Counted from the stretch's first letter, positions 15,684 through 25,449 are shown. The stretch: 51,243 nucleotides of DNA from an uncultured Bacteroidales bacterium (GCA_902792435.1 CADAZN010000024.1:1-51243); one strand, 5' to 3'. The notes: generated from the sequence alone by a model not told the origin. Program-made: numbers and translations.

Positions 15684-16868
15684 ATGGTATTTACTTTTGA
15701 AATACATTATATAATATGGTGCTTGCTGGCGGCGGCATTGGTGTTGTCGCTGGTGTGGGTGGTTTGGTATAACCGTCGTAGCATGAAGCTGTTGAAGTTC
15801 ATGAAATATGAGGAGCGCACCCGTCGTTATCTTTATCCCGAGGACTTGCCTTCGGTGTCGGTAATCGTGTTTGCCGACAATGACGAGAAGTGGCTCAACA
15901 AGTACCTTCCCACCATGATGCGCCAAAAATATCCTTCGCCATTTGAGGTGATAGTGGTCGATGATGCATCGTTCGACGGCACCAAAGACTTGGTGGGCGA
16001 CATGATGGTGTATTTCGACCATCTAAAAATAGTTTCGGTTCCCGACCAGACCCGCTCCCTGTCACGCAAGAAGCTTGCCGTGATGCTTGGTATCAAAGCC
16101 GCCCAGCACGAAGTGGTGCTGACCACCAACGCTAATTGCCAGATTCATAGCGACCGTTGGCTGATGGCTATGATGCGCAACTTTGGTCCTGGCGTAGATG
16201 TGGTGCTCGGTTATTCTTACTTTGATCACAGTGAGGACCGTGGCATTGGAAAATGTTACCGAGTGCTTGACGAGATGACGACTGCCATGCAGTGGATACT
16301 TAGCGCCGTCAAGGGCCAGCCTTACCGTGGCATCAGCGACAACCTCGCCTATCGCAAGGAGGTGTTCTACCGAAACAAGGGCTTCTCCAAGTCGCTAGAG
16401 ATGAAATGGGGCGATGATGACATCTTTGTCAGCGAGATAACCACTACCAAAAACACACGTGTGGAACTACTTCCTGCAAGCATGTCGACTGCCCACTTTG
16501 ACGATTTGCCACATGCTTTCAGCACCTTGAAGTCACGCCGTGATTTCACATCAAGACATGTGAAATATAAGTCGCAGTTCCGCGTGCAGGCCTGCATGTC
16601 GCTACTATATTACTTGCGTCTTGCTGCTCTGGTAGCGGCTGTTGCTTTGTGTTACACCAACCTGGCTGTGAGCCTGTGTGCATTCCTCATTTTCCTTATC
16701 ACATGGTTGCCCATGATGCTCACCACATTCAGGAACTGCTACTTGCTGCGCTTGCCGTTGCTGTTGTTCTCGGTTCCGCTATTCACCTTGATTCGTCCTG
16801 TTGTCAACACATACTACAAAATCAAGGGATTGTTTACCCGCAAAAACAATTACACGTCAATAATGTAA
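15684..16868 (+). CDS. Membrane-anchored family 2 glycosyltransferase
   Basis: A 394-residue protein with an N-terminal membrane helix (about 8-28), a cytoplasmic GT2 domain (about 55-300) and two or three C-terminal helices (about 310-375). GT2 features are SVIVFADNDE, the nucleotide-binding VVDDASFDGT near 95 and the acceptor-side WGDDDIF near 240. The position normally holding the metal-binding Asp-x-Asp reads TTNANC (near 152), so both Asp are Asn. It probably adds a sugar to a lipid-linked or envelope glycan, with the altered motif leaving activity open. The stop is one base before the start of the acyltransferase gene, so the two are cotranscribed. Confidence 0.8.
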   Translation: MVFTFEIHYIIWCLLAAALVLSLVWVVWYNRRSMKLLKFMKYEERTRRYLYPEDLPSVSVIVFADNDEKWLNKYLPTMMRQKYPSPFEVIVVDDASFDGTKDLVGDMMVYFDHLKIVSVPDQTRSLSRKKLAVMLGIKAAQHEVVLTTNANCQIHSDRWLMAMMRNFGPGVDVVLGYSYFDHSEDRGIGKCYRVLDEMTTAMQWILSAVKGQPYRGISDNLAYRKEVFYRNKGFSKSLEMKWGDDDIFVSEITTTKNTRVELLPASMSTAHFDDLPHAFSTLKSRRDFTSRHVKYKSQFRVQACMSLLYYLRLAALVAAVALCYTNLAVSLCAFLIFLITWLPMMLTTFRNCYLLRLPLLLFSVPLFTLIRPVVNTYYKIKGLFTRKNNYTSIM

Positions 16869-16869
16869 G

Positions 16870-17904
16870 ATGATTAAGACCCTCACCAGCTGGCGCGGCA
16901 TCTTTGCCTTGTGCATCGTGTGTTTCCACTTTGCGATGCATGAGTTTGACCAAATGACCTATGCCGGTGTCACGTTCTTTTTCATGCTTAGCGGCTTCTT
17001 GGTTACTTACAAGCATGAGACGCTGAATAGCGTCAAGAGTTTCTATAGTCGTCGCTTGTGGCGCATCTTCCCCCTTCACTGGCTGGTGCTCGTGGCAATG
17101 ATTTTGCTCGACCTTGCAGTTGTCCACCGGTTCCACTACGGCTGGGACTTGCCACTGCATGTCACGTTGCTCCAATCGTGGATTCCCTACAAATCAATAC
17201 ACTATAATTATAGCATCCACTCGTGGTTCTTGAGTTCGCTCATGTTTTGCGTGCTGGCCACTCCTTTGCTGCTCAAAGTCATTAAAAAGCTGCGTCTCAA
17301 GATGGTTTTAGTGCTGGCGCTTGTGGCTTGTGCGATAGTGATAGTGTTGAATACCGTGCCATTAGGCTTTGACACAAGCTATTGCTATGTGTGCCCTCTC
17401 ACTCGCTTGGTTGACTATGCATTAGGAATGGTGCTGGGTGTGGTTGTTAGAAAACTTCAGGCAGTGACCACTAGCCAATACTCGCTGGCTAAAGCGAGTT
17501 TCGTTGAGCTGTGCGTGCTGATGGCACTGACAAGTTGTGTCGCGATTCATGCCAGTGGTAATTTCATAGCTGTGAAGCTAGAAAATTCGCCACTATGGTG
17601 GATACCCGTAGCTGCAATCATCTTTGCATCGGCAATGCTCAACGGTCAAGAAGGCGTGGTGGGTAAAGTGTTGAAGTTGCGCCCACTGGTGTGGCTGGGT
17701 GAGATAAGTTTTGAGGTTTATTTGTTGCAGAAGTTGGTAAACAATGCCTTCTGTTACCTGGTGGCGCCATTATTTGGCCACTATGGCATCATGATTTATG
17801 ATTACAGTTTTGCCTGCACCCTGCCGCTACTCATCGTCACCGCTTGGGCTGTGAACCGATTGTTGTCCTTCACAATCGCAAAACGACTAGCCCCAAGACC
17901 ATAA
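16870..17904 (+). CDS. Acyltransferase 3 (OafA/YrhL type) membrane protein
   Basis: A 344-residue integral membrane protein with about ten hydrophobic helices, normal for the acyltransferase 3 family. The N-terminal SWRGIFALCIVCFHF carries the family Arg and the His thought to be catalytic, followed by the FFMLSGFLVTYKHE segment and the RRLWRIFPLHWL loop. The family O-acetylates or otherwise acylates surface polysaccharides at the inner membrane. Following the glycosyltransferase by one base, it suggests a two-enzyme step that decorates an envelope glycan. It is followed 71 bases later by porT. Confidence 0.85.
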   Translation: MIKTLTSWRGIFALCIVCFHFAMHEFDQMTYAGVTFFFMLSGFLVTYKHETLNSVKSFYSRRLWRIFPLHWLVLVAMILLDLAVVHRFHYGWDLPLHVTLLQSWIPYKSIHYNYSIHSWFLSSLMFCVLATPLLLKVIKKLRLKMVLVLALVACAIVIVLNTVPLGFDTSYCYVCPLTRLVDYALGMVLGVVVRKLQAVTTSQYSLAKASFVELCVLMALTSCVAIHASGNFIAVKLENSPLWWIPVAAIIFASAMLNGQEGVVGKVLKLRPLVWLGEISFEVYLLQKLVNNAFCYLVAPLFGHYGIMIYDYSFACTLPLLIVTAWAVNRLLSFTIAKRLAPRP

Positions 17905-17975
17905 TAATATATATTATTTATTCAAAAAGTGACATATTTGCAATAACAGCGGGAAAATTGCGTTATTAAGTTAAG

Positions 17976-18719
17976 ATGAATATTCTCAAATACCGACATA
18001 TTGCAATTTTAGCGCTACTATTAACGGTTGTTACTGCTGTGGCTCAAGACAATGACAAAATCTTGAATCGCCAGTATGCCGATATGAAACGAGTGCATTA
18101 TGGTTTCTCGGTGGGTGTTAATTTCCAGGACCTTAAGCTGACAAACAACGGCTACATTAGCGAGGACGGTCAGGCATGGTTTGCCGATGTGCCAAACCAT
18201 TCTCCGGGCTTCTGTGTTAATGTGCTTGCCGACTTGAGATTGTCGAACCACTTCAACCTGCGATTTTCGCCAGGTATGTACTTTGGTAACAAAGTGGTGA
18301 GATATTTCAATGCTAACGCTCCTGTCGACGCCTTGGAACCATCGATCAAGCAGCAACGTCAGAATGTGAAAGCTACTTATATTGTCGTACCTCTAGAACT
18401 CAAGTTCTCGGCTCGTCGCCACCATAACATCAGGCCATACTTCACTGGTGGTGTCATGGGACTCTATGACCTCAGCAAGGAGCGTCCAGAGCAGATGCGC
18501 CTTAAAGACTTTGACGTGATGCTTACTGTGGGCATGGGATGCGACTTCTACCTGCCTTTCTTCAAATTGTGTCCCGAGGTGAAATTCTGCTTTGGCTTGA
18601 AGAACCTTCTCGAGACCAACCGTCCTGATCTTCAGGACAATCCAGCAATGGAGGTGTTTACCAAGAGTCTAAGCAAGGTAAAAAACAGTATGGTAGTGCT
18701 TACATTCTATTTTGAATAA
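17976..18719 (+). CDS. porT: Type IX secretion system outer-membrane protein PorT
   Basis: A 247-residue protein with a signal peptide (ILALLLTVVTAVAQ) and an eight-stranded-barrel pattern of alternating strands. It matches PorT of Porphyromonas gingivalis (about 244 residues) in length, in the early YADMKRVHYGFSVGVNFQD segment and in the C-terminal FYFE ending. PorT is an outer-membrane component needed for T9SS secretion, with an undefined mechanical role. Here it directly heads the porPKLMN set, and the next start lies 13 bases after its stop. That linkage supports the assignment. Only a weak promoter-like CATATTTG is visible upstream (near 17934). Transcription may come from the promoter at 15611. 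Confidence 0.85.
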   Translation: MNILKYRHIAILALLLTVVTAVAQDNDKILNRQYADMKRVHYGFSVGVNFQDLKLTNNGYISEDGQAWFADVPNHSPGFCVNVLADLRLSNHFNLRFSPGMYFGNKVVRYFNANAPVDALEPSIKQQRQNVKATYIVVPLELKFSARRHHNIRPYFTGGVMGLYDLSKERPEQMRLKDFDVMLTVGMGCDFYLPFFKLCPEVKFCFGLKNLLETNRPDLQDNPAMEVFTKSLSKVKNSMVVLTFYFE

Positions 18720-18732
18720 AGAGAAAAAGATA

Positions 18733-19722
18733 ATGCAACTGCATAAATCATATATTAGAAAACTGGCTGTGGCGCTGTTGATGGCAGTGGCGTCATGGGG
18801 ATTTAAAGCATCGGCACAAATCGACGCCCAGCTCACTCAATATTGGGCTGTGCCGTCCTATTATAACCCATCGTCAATCGGTAATGTTGACTTCATCCAC
18901 ATCACTGCTGGCAGTAAGTTGCAGTGGATAGGCGTGAAGCATGCCCCAATGAACTTCCTAGCGATGGCCGACATGCCATTTAAGTTCCTTGGCAAGCGAT
19001 GGGGCACAGGTCTCTTGTTGCAACAGGAGAGCGTGGGTCTTTTCAGCACCCAGACTGTAGCGGCACAACTCGCATGGAAGAAAAAGATGCTTGGAGGAAC
19101 CTTGAGTGTGGGAGTTCAAGTGGGACTGCTCAATCAATCCTTCAAGGGCGATAGTGTGAGAGTGCCCGATACCGACCAAGCTCACACCAATGCCGACGAC
19201 GCTATCCCCAAGGGAGTTGTCAACGGCAGGGCACTTGATGTGGCCGCAGGCGTGTCGTTTGTCCACAAGTGGTTTTGGATAGCAGCCTCAACAACCCATG
19301 TGACCGCTCCAACCATCACTCTTAAGGCCGGAGAAAACGAGGAAGATTTGTACGAGTTTAACACTGGTCGCTTCTTTTATTTGATGGCTGGTAGCAATAT
19401 TCCTATAAAAAATACGTTATTTGAGATACAGCCTTCGGTTTTTGCCAAGACCGACACTAAATTCTGGCAAGCCGAGGCAACATTGCGTGTGCGGTACAAT
19501 AAGTTCCTTTCAGGAGGTTTTGCTTATCGTCACAAAGATGCTGTCAGCGCTATGTTTGGAGCCGAGTTCAAGAACTTTTTTGTGGGATATGCCTACGACT
19601 TCCCCATCTCATCGATGAACAAAGCGACGCATGGTAGCCATGAGCTGTTTTTAAATTATAACGTGAAACTCAACTTGGGTGAGGTTAACAAGAACAAGCA
19701 CAAGAGCATACGCATCATGTAG
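18733..19722 (+). CDS. porP: Type IX secretion system protein PorP (SprF family)
   Basis: A roughly 329-residue outer-membrane beta-barrel of the PorP/SprF family. It has a signal peptide (LAVALLMAVASWGFKASAQ) and the family N-terminal motif DAQLTQYWAVPSYYNPS. The C-terminal GGFAYRHKDAVSAMFG and YAYDFPIS strands are typical. In P. gingivalis PorP acts with the PorK-PorN ring and PorE at the outer membrane. I chose the ATG at 18733. A TTG at 18712 is in frame but overlaps the porT stop and would add seven charged residues before the signal peptide. The order porP-K-L-M-N is the canonical T9SS core order. Confidence 0.92.
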   Translation: MQLHKSYIRKLAVALLMAVASWGFKASAQIDAQLTQYWAVPSYYNPSSIGNVDFIHITAGSKLQWIGVKHAPMNFLAMADMPFKFLGKRWGTGLLLQQESVGLFSTQTVAAQLAWKKKMLGGTLSVGVQVGLLNQSFKGDSVRVPDTDQAHTNADDAIPKGVVNGRALDVAAGVSFVHKWFWIAASTTHVTAPTITLKAGENEEDLYEFNTGRFFYLMAGSNIPIKNTLFEIQPSVFAKTDTKFWQAEATLRVRYNKFLSGGFAYRHKDAVSAMFGAEFKNFFVGYAYDFPISSMNKATHGSHELFLNYNVKLNLGEVNKNKHKSIRIM

Positions 19723-19785
19723 CTTGGGCTGTAATTTTTTGAGAGAGACAACAAACTATCAAGACAAAATATATTCTAGAGTATA

Positions 19786-21231
19786 ATGAAAAAGTTATTG
19801 ATTATTGTTTTGGCGACTTTAGCTCTTGCATCTTGCAGTGGCATTCGCAAGTCTATCAATAGTGGTGGCGGCGAAGTTACTGGTGTGGGAGCAGTGACTT
19901 ATTCGGAACCCACTCCCTATGGAATGGTGCTCGTTGATTGCGGCTCGATGAAAGAGGGTCCATCTCAACGTGACTCCCTGTGGGGAATCGACTCTACAGC
20001 TCGTGGAGTGAGCGTCGACGCCTTCTGGATGGATGAGAATGAGGTCACCAACAGTAAGTACAAGCAGTTTGTCTATTGGGTGCGCGACTCAATTATCCGT
20101 GAGCGTCTTGCTGACCCTGCTTATGGTGGCAACGAAGAGTTTAAAATCGAGGAGGACAAGGATGGCAACCCCATCAAGCCTCACCTTAACTGGAGTAGAA
20201 ACATTCCTTGGAAAAACCCAAGTGAAGATGAGGAGCGCGCTATAGAGAGCGTTTATCGCATCAACCCAATTACTGGAAAGAAGGAATTGGATCCTCGTCA
20301 GATGAACTATCGTTACGAGATTTATAATCTCACCGAGGCAGCCAAGCGTCGCAATCGTTTCGACCCAACAACACGTGACTACAACACTGACCATGCCGTT
20401 CCAACCACTAATCCTATTATTAGCAAGGACACAGCATTTGTTGATGATGACGGACGCATCATTCGTCAAACTGTAACACGCCCACTGCAGAGCGAGTTTG
20501 ACTTTGTCAACACCTATATCGTGAACATCTTCCCCGATACCACTTGCTGGATTAACGACTTTGAAAACAGTTACAACGAGCCCTACGTGAGGTTGTATTT
20601 TGCCAATGGCAACTACAACAGCCACCCCGTAGTGGGCGTGAGCTGGGAGCAGGCTAATGCCTTCTGCCACTGGCGCACCGAGTTCCTGAAGAAGTCGCTG
20701 GGCAAGGAGGGTGTTTACATTGAGCCTTTCCGCTTGCCTACCGAGGCCGAGTGGGAGTTTGCTGCTCGTGCAGGAAAGAACGAGAACATCTATCCGTGGG
20801 ATGGGGCATTGCCGCTAACTGAAGATGAAGGGTGCTTCTATGCCAACTTTAAACCTAACGAAGGAAACTATGTGAGGGACGGAAGCATCATAACGTCCCC
20901 GGTGGGGACGTATGAGCCCAACGACAACGGCCTATTTGACATGGCGGGTAACGTGAGCGAGTGGACATCGACTAGCTATACCGAGAGTATCGACCAGATG
21001 ACCAACGACCTCAACCCCGAGTACCGTTACAACGTTGCCAAGGAAGACCCCTACAAGATGTCGCGCAAGATAGTGAGAGGCGGCTCTTGGAAAGATGTTG
21101 CCCACAACATCCGCAGCGATATTCGCATGTGGGAGTACCAGAACGAGCAACGTTCCTACATTGGCTTCCGTTGCGTGCGCTCAAAGGTGGGCTTCACCAA
21201 GTCGAAACGCAAGAATAACTGCTGCGATTGA
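19786..21231 (+). CDS. porK: Type IX secretion system lipoprotein PorK (GldK)
   Basis: A 481-residue lipoprotein (LALASCSG, Cys17) with a formylglycine-generating-enzyme-like (SUMF1) fold from about 60 to the end. Hallmarks are FWMDENEVTNSKYKQFVYW, RLPTEAEWEFAARAG, NGLFDMAGNVSEWT and RKIVRGGSWKD...YIGFRCV. In PorK/GldK this fold is structural rather than enzymatic: PorK and PorN form the large periplasmic ring under the outer membrane. An insertion of about 120 residues between the first SUMF1 motif and the main body is usual for the GldK family. The gene follows porP by 63 bases and is followed by porL. Confidence 0.95.
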   Translation: MKKLLIIVLATLALASCSGIRKSINSGGGEVTGVGAVTYSEPTPYGMVLVDCGSMKEGPSQRDSLWGIDSTARGVSVDAFWMDENEVTNSKYKQFVYWVRDSIIRERLADPAYGGNEEFKIEEDKDGNPIKPHLNWSRNIPWKNPSEDEERAIESVYRINPITGKKELDPRQMNYRYEIYNLTEAAKRRNRFDPTTRDYNTDHAVPTTNPIISKDTAFVDDDGRIIRQTVTRPLQSEFDFVNTYIVNIFPDTTCWINDFENSYNEPYVRLYFANGNYNSHPVVGVSWEQANAFCHWRTEFLKKSLGKEGVYIEPFRLPTEAEWEFAARAGKNENIYPWDGALPLTEDEGCFYANFKPNEGNYVRDGSIITSPVGTYEPNDNGLFDMAGNVSEWTSTSYTESIDQMTNDLNPEYRYNVAKEDPYKMSRKIVRGGSWKDVAHNIRSDIRMWEYQNEQRSYIGFRCVRSKVGFTKSKRKNNCCD

Positions 21232-21283
21232 CCTAGTGGCAACCATTTGTCAAGAAATCTAAACAACTTAACATAGCAACAAT

Positions 21284-22468
21284 ATGTCAACTGATATCAA
21301 TAAAAGAGCAAGGCTTCAGCGCAAGAGAAAAAGGCAGATGATAACCCAGCGCTTCTTCAACTTCGCCTACAGTATAGGTGCAGCTGTCGTTATCTGGGGT
21401 GCTCTGTTCAAGATTCTGCACTTACCTTGGGGTAACACACTGCTGACCATAGGTATGGGTACCGAGGTGCTCATGTTTATCATCACTGCTTTCGAGCGTC
21501 CCGAGAAAGAGTATCACTGGGAAGATGTGTTCCCAATTCTCGACACTGGCGATCCTGACGACCGTCCTCCAGTGCTCAATGGCCAGCCAGCCACTGTCAC
21601 CATCAATGGCGATTTGAGTGGTGAAAATGTGACCGACGAAACCGATACCGATGAAAGCGGTGTGCCACCAGTGCCCGGCAGTGACGAGCAAGTTGGCCGT
21701 CAGCAAACAGGTGGACAGAACATTACCATCAACACCCTTCCTGCTTCGATAGGAGGCGCAACCGTAGTTGCCAGCCCCGATGTGGCTGCCACTATTGCCG
21801 CTATGAGCTCGGAAGACGTGAAGGCTGTGATGGGCCTGCCACAAGGTGTGGAGCTTAACGAGCAAGAGACACAGTCGCTGAGCGATAGCATCGCCAAGAT
21901 GAACAACGCTAGCAACCAGCTCTCTCGCATGGCCGAGCTTACCGACGCCACTCAGCAGTATCTGAATCAAATGTCGGCAATCAGCGAGCAGATGCAGCGC
22001 TTGAGCGAGACCACAACTGCGTTGAACAATGTTCAGCAAACCTTGTTGTCGAGCTATGAGGCTATCACCAGCAACAGTGAGAATATCACCAACAACACCA
22101 CCGGCTACATTGAGCAGATGGAAGCGTTGAACCGCAACGTGGGTGGCTTGAACACAATCTATGAGATTCAGCTCAAGAGCATCTCGTCACAACTCGACAG
22201 CATCGACCGCGTGAACCGTGGCTTGAAGGATATTCGTGACATGTATGAGAAGTCGGCCGCCGAGAGTGCTCACTACTGCGATGAGACTGAGAAGATGGCC
22301 CGCTACATGAAGCAGCTCAACAATGTCTATGAGAAGATGATAAAAGCAATGACTGTTAACATGTATAACCCCATGGCTGGTAACATGATGGCAGGAATGG
22401 GCGACAGCAACTCTCAGCCCAGCGATAGCTACGACGACTATAATGCTGGAAGTGGCATCGACGAATAA
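21284..22468 (+). CDS. porL: Type IX secretion motor protein PorL (GldL)
   Basis: A 394-residue inner-membrane protein. It has a basic N-terminus (RLQRKRKRQ), then two membrane helices at about 27-45 and 52-70 joined by the family motif KILHLPWG. The second helix holds Glu61 in GTEVLMF, the position of the conserved charged residue proposed to couple proton flow in PorL. The long cytoplasmic tail has an acidic, low-complexity part (about 85-145) and a coiled coil (about 200-355). It is longer than the P. gingivalis protein (about 309 residues), mostly in this tail. PorL forms the pentameric stator-like motor with PorM that energises T9SS. Confidence 0.95.
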   Translation: MSTDINKRARLQRKRKRQMITQRFFNFAYSIGAAVVIWGALFKILHLPWGNTLLTIGMGTEVLMFIITAFERPEKEYHWEDVFPILDTGDPDDRPPVLNGQPATVTINGDLSGENVTDETDTDESGVPPVPGSDEQVGRQQTGGQNITINTLPASIGGATVVASPDVAATIAAMSSEDVKAVMGLPQGVELNEQETQSLSDSIAKMNNASNQLSRMAELTDATQQYLNQMSAISEQMQRLSETTTALNNVQQTLLSSYEAITSNSENITNNTTGYIEQMEALNRNVGGLNTIYEIQLKSISSQLDSIDRVNRGLKDIRDMYEKSAAESAHYCDETEKMARYMKQLNNVYEKMIKAMTVNMYNPMAGNMMAGMGDSNSQPSDSYDDYNAGSGIDE

Positions 22469-22506
22469 ATAAGAAACTTTAATCACTCAGATTATAATAT
22501 TAGGTA

Positions 22507-24114
22507 ATGGCAGCTGGAAGAAATCAGTCACTGGCGAAGATGTCGCCACGTCAGAAGATGATAAACCTTATGTATATCGTCTTGACGGCCATGCTAGCGC
22601 TTAACGTGTCGAACGATGTCCTCAACGGCTTCAGCCAGGTTGAGGAAGGCTTGACGCGCTCCAACAACACTATCACTTCTCGTAACATGCTCATGATGTC
22701 GAAGCTGCAGGAGTTTTACGACGAGCACCCTGAGGAGGGCGAGCAGCTTCTCAACTCGGGTAACGAGATTCGCGAAAGTGCCGACGACCTCTATTATTAC
22801 ATCGACAGTCTTAAACTGATGATTGTGAAGGATGCCGATGGACCTGAGGGACGTCTCGACAACATTAAAAATCGAGATAACCTTGATGCTCCTAACAATG
22901 TGATGCTCTCACCTGAGACACGCCGAGGAAAAGACTTGCGTCTGCGCATCACTAGCTACAAGGACTTCTTGCTTCGTTATATCGATGACCCTGACAAGCG
23001 CAGGAACATTGAGGCATCACTGTCGACAGAGCCTTACAAGCTTAAAGATGATATAAAGGGTAACAAGACGTGGGAGGAATCGCTATTTGAAAGCATGCCT
23101 ACGATTGCCGCCATCACGCTGCTCACTAAGTTACAGAACGATGTGAGATATGCCGAGGGTGAGGCCTTGCGCCACTTGCTTACCGAGGCTAAGATTGGCC
23201 CCGAGGAGCTGGAGGCTATAGAGACCGCCGACTTGAGCACTATCAAGGTGAACTGGATGAACGCTTTTGTGATTCCTCAGTCACGAGTGGTGATGAGAGG
23301 CTCAAGATATAAGGCACAGATTGTGCTTGCGTCTATCGACTCCACACAGCGCCCCGCGGTGTATGTTAACGGCTCAAGATTGAGTAGCCGCGACGGCACC
23401 TACGAGGTTGGTACCACCCAATCAGGGACTTTCAACTACTCGGGTTACATCGAGGTGGTGGGAAGAGACGGACATGTCTACAAGCGTGACTTCAAGTCGA
23501 GTTACACCGTTATTGATCCTGTGGCAACAGTTAGCGCCACAATGATGAACGTGTTCTACGCTGGTATCGACAACCCAGTTTCTATCTCGGTTCCAGGCAT
23601 TGGTGACGGAACAGTTAACGCCACAATGACCAACGGAACGCTCACTAAGAGTGGAAACGGATGGATTGCACGACCAGCACAAGTGGGCGTTGATTGTGTT
23701 GTATCGGTTTCGGTGGAGATTGACGGAGTGAGGACCAATGTGGGCTCTTCAACGTTCAAGGCTCGCAAACTTCCCGACCCAACGCCTTACATACCACTGG
23801 GACAGGATATACGTTACAAGGGGGGAAAACCTATTGCCAAGAGTACTCTGTTGAACGTGAACAAGTTGCATGCTGCCATCGACGATGGTCTGCTCGACAT
23901 CGAGTTCCAAGTCATAAGCTTCGAGACAATCAGCTTGGGCTCTATGGGTGAGGCCATTCCCGAGATTTCGGCTGGTAGCGCCTTCTCGGAGCGCCAGAAG
24001 AACAGCTTCAAGCGCATGCAGCGCGGCAAGCGCTTCTTCATCTCTCGCATCAAGGCTAAAGGTCCCGACGGAGTTACACGCGACATTTCTCCAATGGACG
24101 TTATAGTGAATTAG
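22507..24114 (+). CDS. porM: Type IX secretion motor protein PorM (GldM)
   Basis: A 535-residue protein with one N-terminal membrane helix in the motif SPRQKMINLMYIVLTAMLAL. The large periplasmic part corresponds to the D1-D4 domains of PorM/GldM: a helical first domain to about 225, then beta domains. The dimeric shaft crosses the periplasm from the PorL motor to the PorK/PorN ring. Length is close to the P. gingivalis protein (about 516). It follows porL by 38 bases and precedes porN by 39 bases, so the set is one operon. Confidence 0.95.
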   Translation: MAAGRNQSLAKMSPRQKMINLMYIVLTAMLALNVSNDVLNGFSQVEEGLTRSNNTITSRNMLMMSKLQEFYDEHPEEGEQLLNSGNEIRESADDLYYYIDSLKLMIVKDADGPEGRLDNIKNRDNLDAPNNVMLSPETRRGKDLRLRITSYKDFLLRYIDDPDKRRNIEASLSTEPYKLKDDIKGNKTWEESLFESMPTIAAITLLTKLQNDVRYAEGEALRHLLTEAKIGPEELEAIETADLSTIKVNWMNAFVIPQSRVVMRGSRYKAQIVLASIDSTQRPAVYVNGSRLSSRDGTYEVGTTQSGTFNYSGYIEVVGRDGHVYKRDFKSSYTVIDPVATVSATMMNVFYAGIDNPVSISVPGIGDGTVNATMTNGTLTKSGNGWIARPAQVGVDCVVSVSVEIDGVRTNVGSSTFKARKLPDPTPYIPLGQDIRYKGGKPIAKSTLLNVNKLHAAIDDGLLDIEFQVISFETISLGSMGEAIPEISAGSAFSERQKNSFKRMQRGKRFFISRIKAKGPDGVTRDISPMDVIVN

Positions 24115-24153
24115 TAAAACAGTTTTTGTCACATCACACATAAACTCATTATA

Positions 24154-25287
24154 ATGAAATATTTTAAAATAATAGTTTTGGGCATCATAGTAGCTTTTGC
24201 AACAGCAGGAGCAAGTGCTCAGGTTGTCAAGAAAGATGGTAAAGACACTCGCGACAAGAAGCAGGACAACACTGTGAAGGTGTCGGGAAGGCAGCAGGCA
24301 TTCTATGAGCAGAATGAGCCTAGCGAAGCCGACCTTCAGTGGAGCAAGACAGTGTATCGCGTCTTGGATCTCACAAAGGGAAAGAACGCAGCTCTTTACT
24401 ATCCCGATGAGCCAAACGAGGACGGCCAGAGCATGTTCTTCATCATTATGCGTCTGCTCGCTAACAACAAGATATCGGCCTATGAGTATCTTGACGGTCG
24501 TGAGATGTTTACCGATGAGTACAAGATTAAGGTTAATGAGATGCTCGACCGTTTCCATGTTCTTTATACCGAGGCTAAAGGCAGCTCCGAGAAGAATCCG
24601 CTCTACACAATTGACGACAGCGACATTCCCGGCAACGAGATTCTGAGCTATTACATTATCGAGAAGTGGTCGTTCGACACTCGTTCTAACAAGATGCGTT
24701 CTCGTGTCGATGCTTTGTGCCCTGTGCTTCATCGCATGGACGACTATGGAGGCGTGCTCAAGTTCCCAATGTTCTGGGTGAAACTCAATGACATCAGGCC
24801 TTACATTGCACAGCAGTTTGTGTTCACCGATGATGACAACAACCTCATGCGTTACAACCTCGATGACTTTTTCAAGCTGAAAATGTACACAGGCGATATC
24901 TACAAGGTTAAAAACCTCCAGAACAAGTCGCTCATGCAGCTCTTCCCCGACTCGGCAGCGCTGGCTCATGCGCGTGACTCAATTGAGGAGCGCTTGCATC
25001 GCTTTGACAAGAACTTGTGGGCGCCCTCGCGTCAGGAACTTCAGGCTCAGGTAGAGGCAAAACGTAAACTTGAAGCTGAGCAGAGGGGTGAAACCCTTGA
25101 GGAGGAAGGCGAAGCAGCTACCGAGGCTAAGGATGAGAACAAGAGCGTGAGAAAGAGCACTACCAAGCGTGGAAGCAGTAGTAAAAACGACGATAAGAAG
25201 AAGACTACTAAGAAGAAAACCTCTAAGCCCAAGGAGATTAAGAGCAATCAGGGTGTAGGTCGCTCGGTGCGTAACCGCAAGCGGTAA
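24154..25287 (+). CDS. porN: Type IX secretion ring protein PorN (GldN)
   Basis: A 377-residue secreted protein with a signal peptide (VLGIIVAFATAGASAQ). The GldN/PorN body covers about 45-300, with LSYYIIEKWSFDTRSNKM and GVLKFPMFWVKLNDIRPY as recognisable segments. PorN pairs with the lipoprotein PorK in the periplasmic ring and contacts PorM. The last 75 residues (about 300-377) are a charged tail, first Glu-rich then Lys/Ser/Thr-rich, ending RNRKR. Tails of this kind vary among PorN homologues. It is the last gene of the por set and is followed by a strong terminator at 25316-25358. Confidence 0.95.
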   Translation: MKYFKIIVLGIIVAFATAGASAQVVKKDGKDTRDKKQDNTVKVSGRQQAFYEQNEPSEADLQWSKTVYRVLDLTKGKNAALYYPDEPNEDGQSMFFIIMRLLANNKISAYEYLDGREMFTDEYKIKVNEMLDRFHVLYTEAKGSSEKNPLYTIDDSDIPGNEILSYYIIEKWSFDTRSNKMRSRVDALCPVLHRMDDYGGVLKFPMFWVKLNDIRPYIAQQFVFTDDDNNLMRYNLDDFFKLKMYTGDIYKVKNLQNKSLMQLFPDSAALAHARDSIEERLHRFDKNLWAPSRQELQAQVEAKRKLEAEQRGETLEEEGEAATEAKDENKSVRKSTTKRGSSSKNDDKKKTTKKKTSKPKEIKSNQGVGRSVRNRKR

Positions 25288-25315
25288 CCCCCTACATCAC
25301 ACTAACAATATTAGA

Positions 25316-25358
25316 AACACATCACTCTATATAATTTAGTGTGGTGTGTTTTTTTTTG
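25316..25358 (+). terminator. Terminator of the por operon
   Basis: Arms 25316-25328 and 25338-25350 pair over 12 of 13 positions around a 9-base loop, followed by about nine T. Confidence 0.85.
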
Positions 25359-25385
25359 TTGCAATCTTTTTTAATTGAAACGGCA

Positions 25386-25414
25386 TTGATTTTTAAATGT
25401 TTTGCTTATTTTTG
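25386..25414 (+). promoter_or_regulatory. Promoter of the leucine-rich-repeat protein
   Basis: TTG (25386-25388), an 18-base spacer and TATTTTTG (25407-25414) lie 35 bases before the ATG. Confidence 0.65.
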
Positions 25415-25449
25415 TGGAAAATATTATTCAAACCTAAAAGTGATACATT

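Noticed and set aside
18712-18732. TTG at 18712 as the porP start
   Set aside because: It overlaps the porT stop and would place seven charged residues before the signal peptide; the ATG at 18733 gives a normal signal peptide.
23749-24969. Open frame of 406 codons opposite porM and porN
   Set aside because: It spans the junction of two certain genes on the other strand and lacks any recognisable feature.
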